This document shows positions 63,590 through 64,000 of a DNA stretch of 64,000 nt, in pieces. Source of the DNA: Haliclona indistincta (Eukaryota > Porifera > Demospongiae > Haplosclerida > Chalinidae); NCBI GenBank assembly GCA_964017065.1, contig OZ024786.1, positions 5,929,781-5,993,780 on the forward strand, given 5' to 3'. Each line of letters starts with the position of its first letter. Position 1 is the stretch's first letter. The translations under genes and the position numbers were made by a program. The notes below the pieces were generated by a model. The model made no database searches and had not been told where the DNA came from. It saw only the letters and a list, made by a program, of their open reading frames with translations.

Positions 63590-64000
63590 TTACATCACTC
63601 CCTCATCAGAGAGAGAGCTCGTCCCGAGCGATGACTTGATTTTAGCTGGTATTGTCTGTTCTGAACATCTGACTCTACTTGTACTGGCACAACAGCTGTA
63701 TGAAAGGAAGGTACGTACTCGTGTTGTTCTAACATGCACAGTCGGAACTTGAGCTTTTGATTGTGGTGCTCTCGCTCTCTTGCGACCTCCTCTCAACTTC
63801 TTTAGTTGTCCACCCTTCCAGTCCTGTATGCTGGGGTGGTAGGTGACGATTCCCAATTGTCGACACACGCCCTCCGACAGCAGAAGCTGGTCTGCAGCAT
63901 CCATTTTAATGTACACCATTGTCTTCATCTCCTTGCCATCGAAAGACAGTGTCAACTCCATTCGCCCATGAAGTTCGAACGGTCTCCTGTCGTAGCCGTG
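63590..64000 (-). pseudogene. Gypsy-type retropepsin region, partial at window edge
   Basis: Minus strand: RMELTLSFDGKEMKTMVYIK then DAADQLLLSEGVCRQLGIVT fits the C-terminal half of a Ty3/Gypsy aspartic protease (the segment after the DTGA motif that leads to the LL-S-x-x-LG end). The DTGA itself would lie beyond the right edge. The frame continues as a basic linker to TGA at about 63590, so RT is not reached in this frame. Confidence 0.5.

Noticed and set aside
1..64000. tRNA, rRNA and hammerhead ribozyme genes
   Set aside because: I looked for B-box-like GGTTCGAATCC and for CTGATGA...GAAA patterns and found none with convincing stems; a covariance-model search would be needed to exclude them.

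Overview
This is nuclear DNA from an animal, and I would guess a sponge or similar early-branching marine invertebrate. The reasons are short GT-AG introns (about 46-160 bp), AT-rich intergenic DNA, a two-exon metazoan-type ribosomal protein S9 gene, and a dense mixture of DNA transposons and multi-copy ubiquitin/SUMO-type genes. The species cannot be named from the sequence. A 200-base run of N at 58197-58396 is an assembly gap. The only clear housekeeping gene is RPS9 (51571-52196, minus strand). Almost everything else is mobile-element sequence or members of repeated, often broken gene families.

Layout. 1-2400: five exons of an HECT-ligase-associated family gene. 2379-2680: near-perfect foldback element. 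3.1-4.4 kb: RING-finger gene. 5.5-8.3 kb: almost intact Mutator-like transposase joined to a YqaJ-type nuclease. 9.2-13.9 kb: three-part transposon-like unit (zinc finger, DDE-like transposase, chromatin/Ulp1-like tail), closed by a foldback element. 14.5-15.2 kb: OTU protease with one in-frame stop. 16.5-18.7 kb: Gypsy integrase interrupted by an 860-bp TA-flanked element that carries a SAP-domain exon, then an LTR. 20.1-21.3 kb: small module bounded by inverted repeats with a three-exon 88-aa gene. 21.5-24.9 kb: RING plus Ulp1-like protease gene cut by a nearly intact hAT transposon with an 8-bp target duplication. 25.0-26.8 kb: SAMD3-like exons and a retrotransposon tail. 27.1-30.3 kb: IS630/Tc1 remnant, HECT-like fragment with an intronic minisatellite, Mutator fragment, coding minisatellite and hAT remnant.

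32.6-36.6 kb: copies of a coiled-coil gene family whose proteins begin MGNA; a further copy lies at 57 kb. 36.9-37.8 kb: pogo/Tigger-like transposase split by a TA-flanked MITE. 38.3-48.2 kb: a 46-aa two-exon gene, Harbinger, Crypton-like, Myb/SANT-like and piggyBac remnants, and a 0.9-kb duplicated segment. 48.6-51.1 kb: repeated small exons and a foldback element. 53-57 kb: minisatellites, a BEL/Pao protease remnant and an IS5/ISL2EU-like transposase. 58.6-64 kb: minus-strand transposon-associated exons, a 191-bp TA MITE, a foldback element and a Gypsy protease that runs off the right edge.

Three themes stand out. First, nested insertions have readable target-site duplications; in two cases removing the insert plus one duplicate rejoins the host reading frame. 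Second, there is a set of foldback elements built on the same grammar (short word, reverse-complement word, CGAG-type linkers) but with a different word at each locus. Third, ubiquitin/SUMO-pathway modules (RING, HECT-like, OTU, Ulp1-like) occur repeatedly among the transposons.
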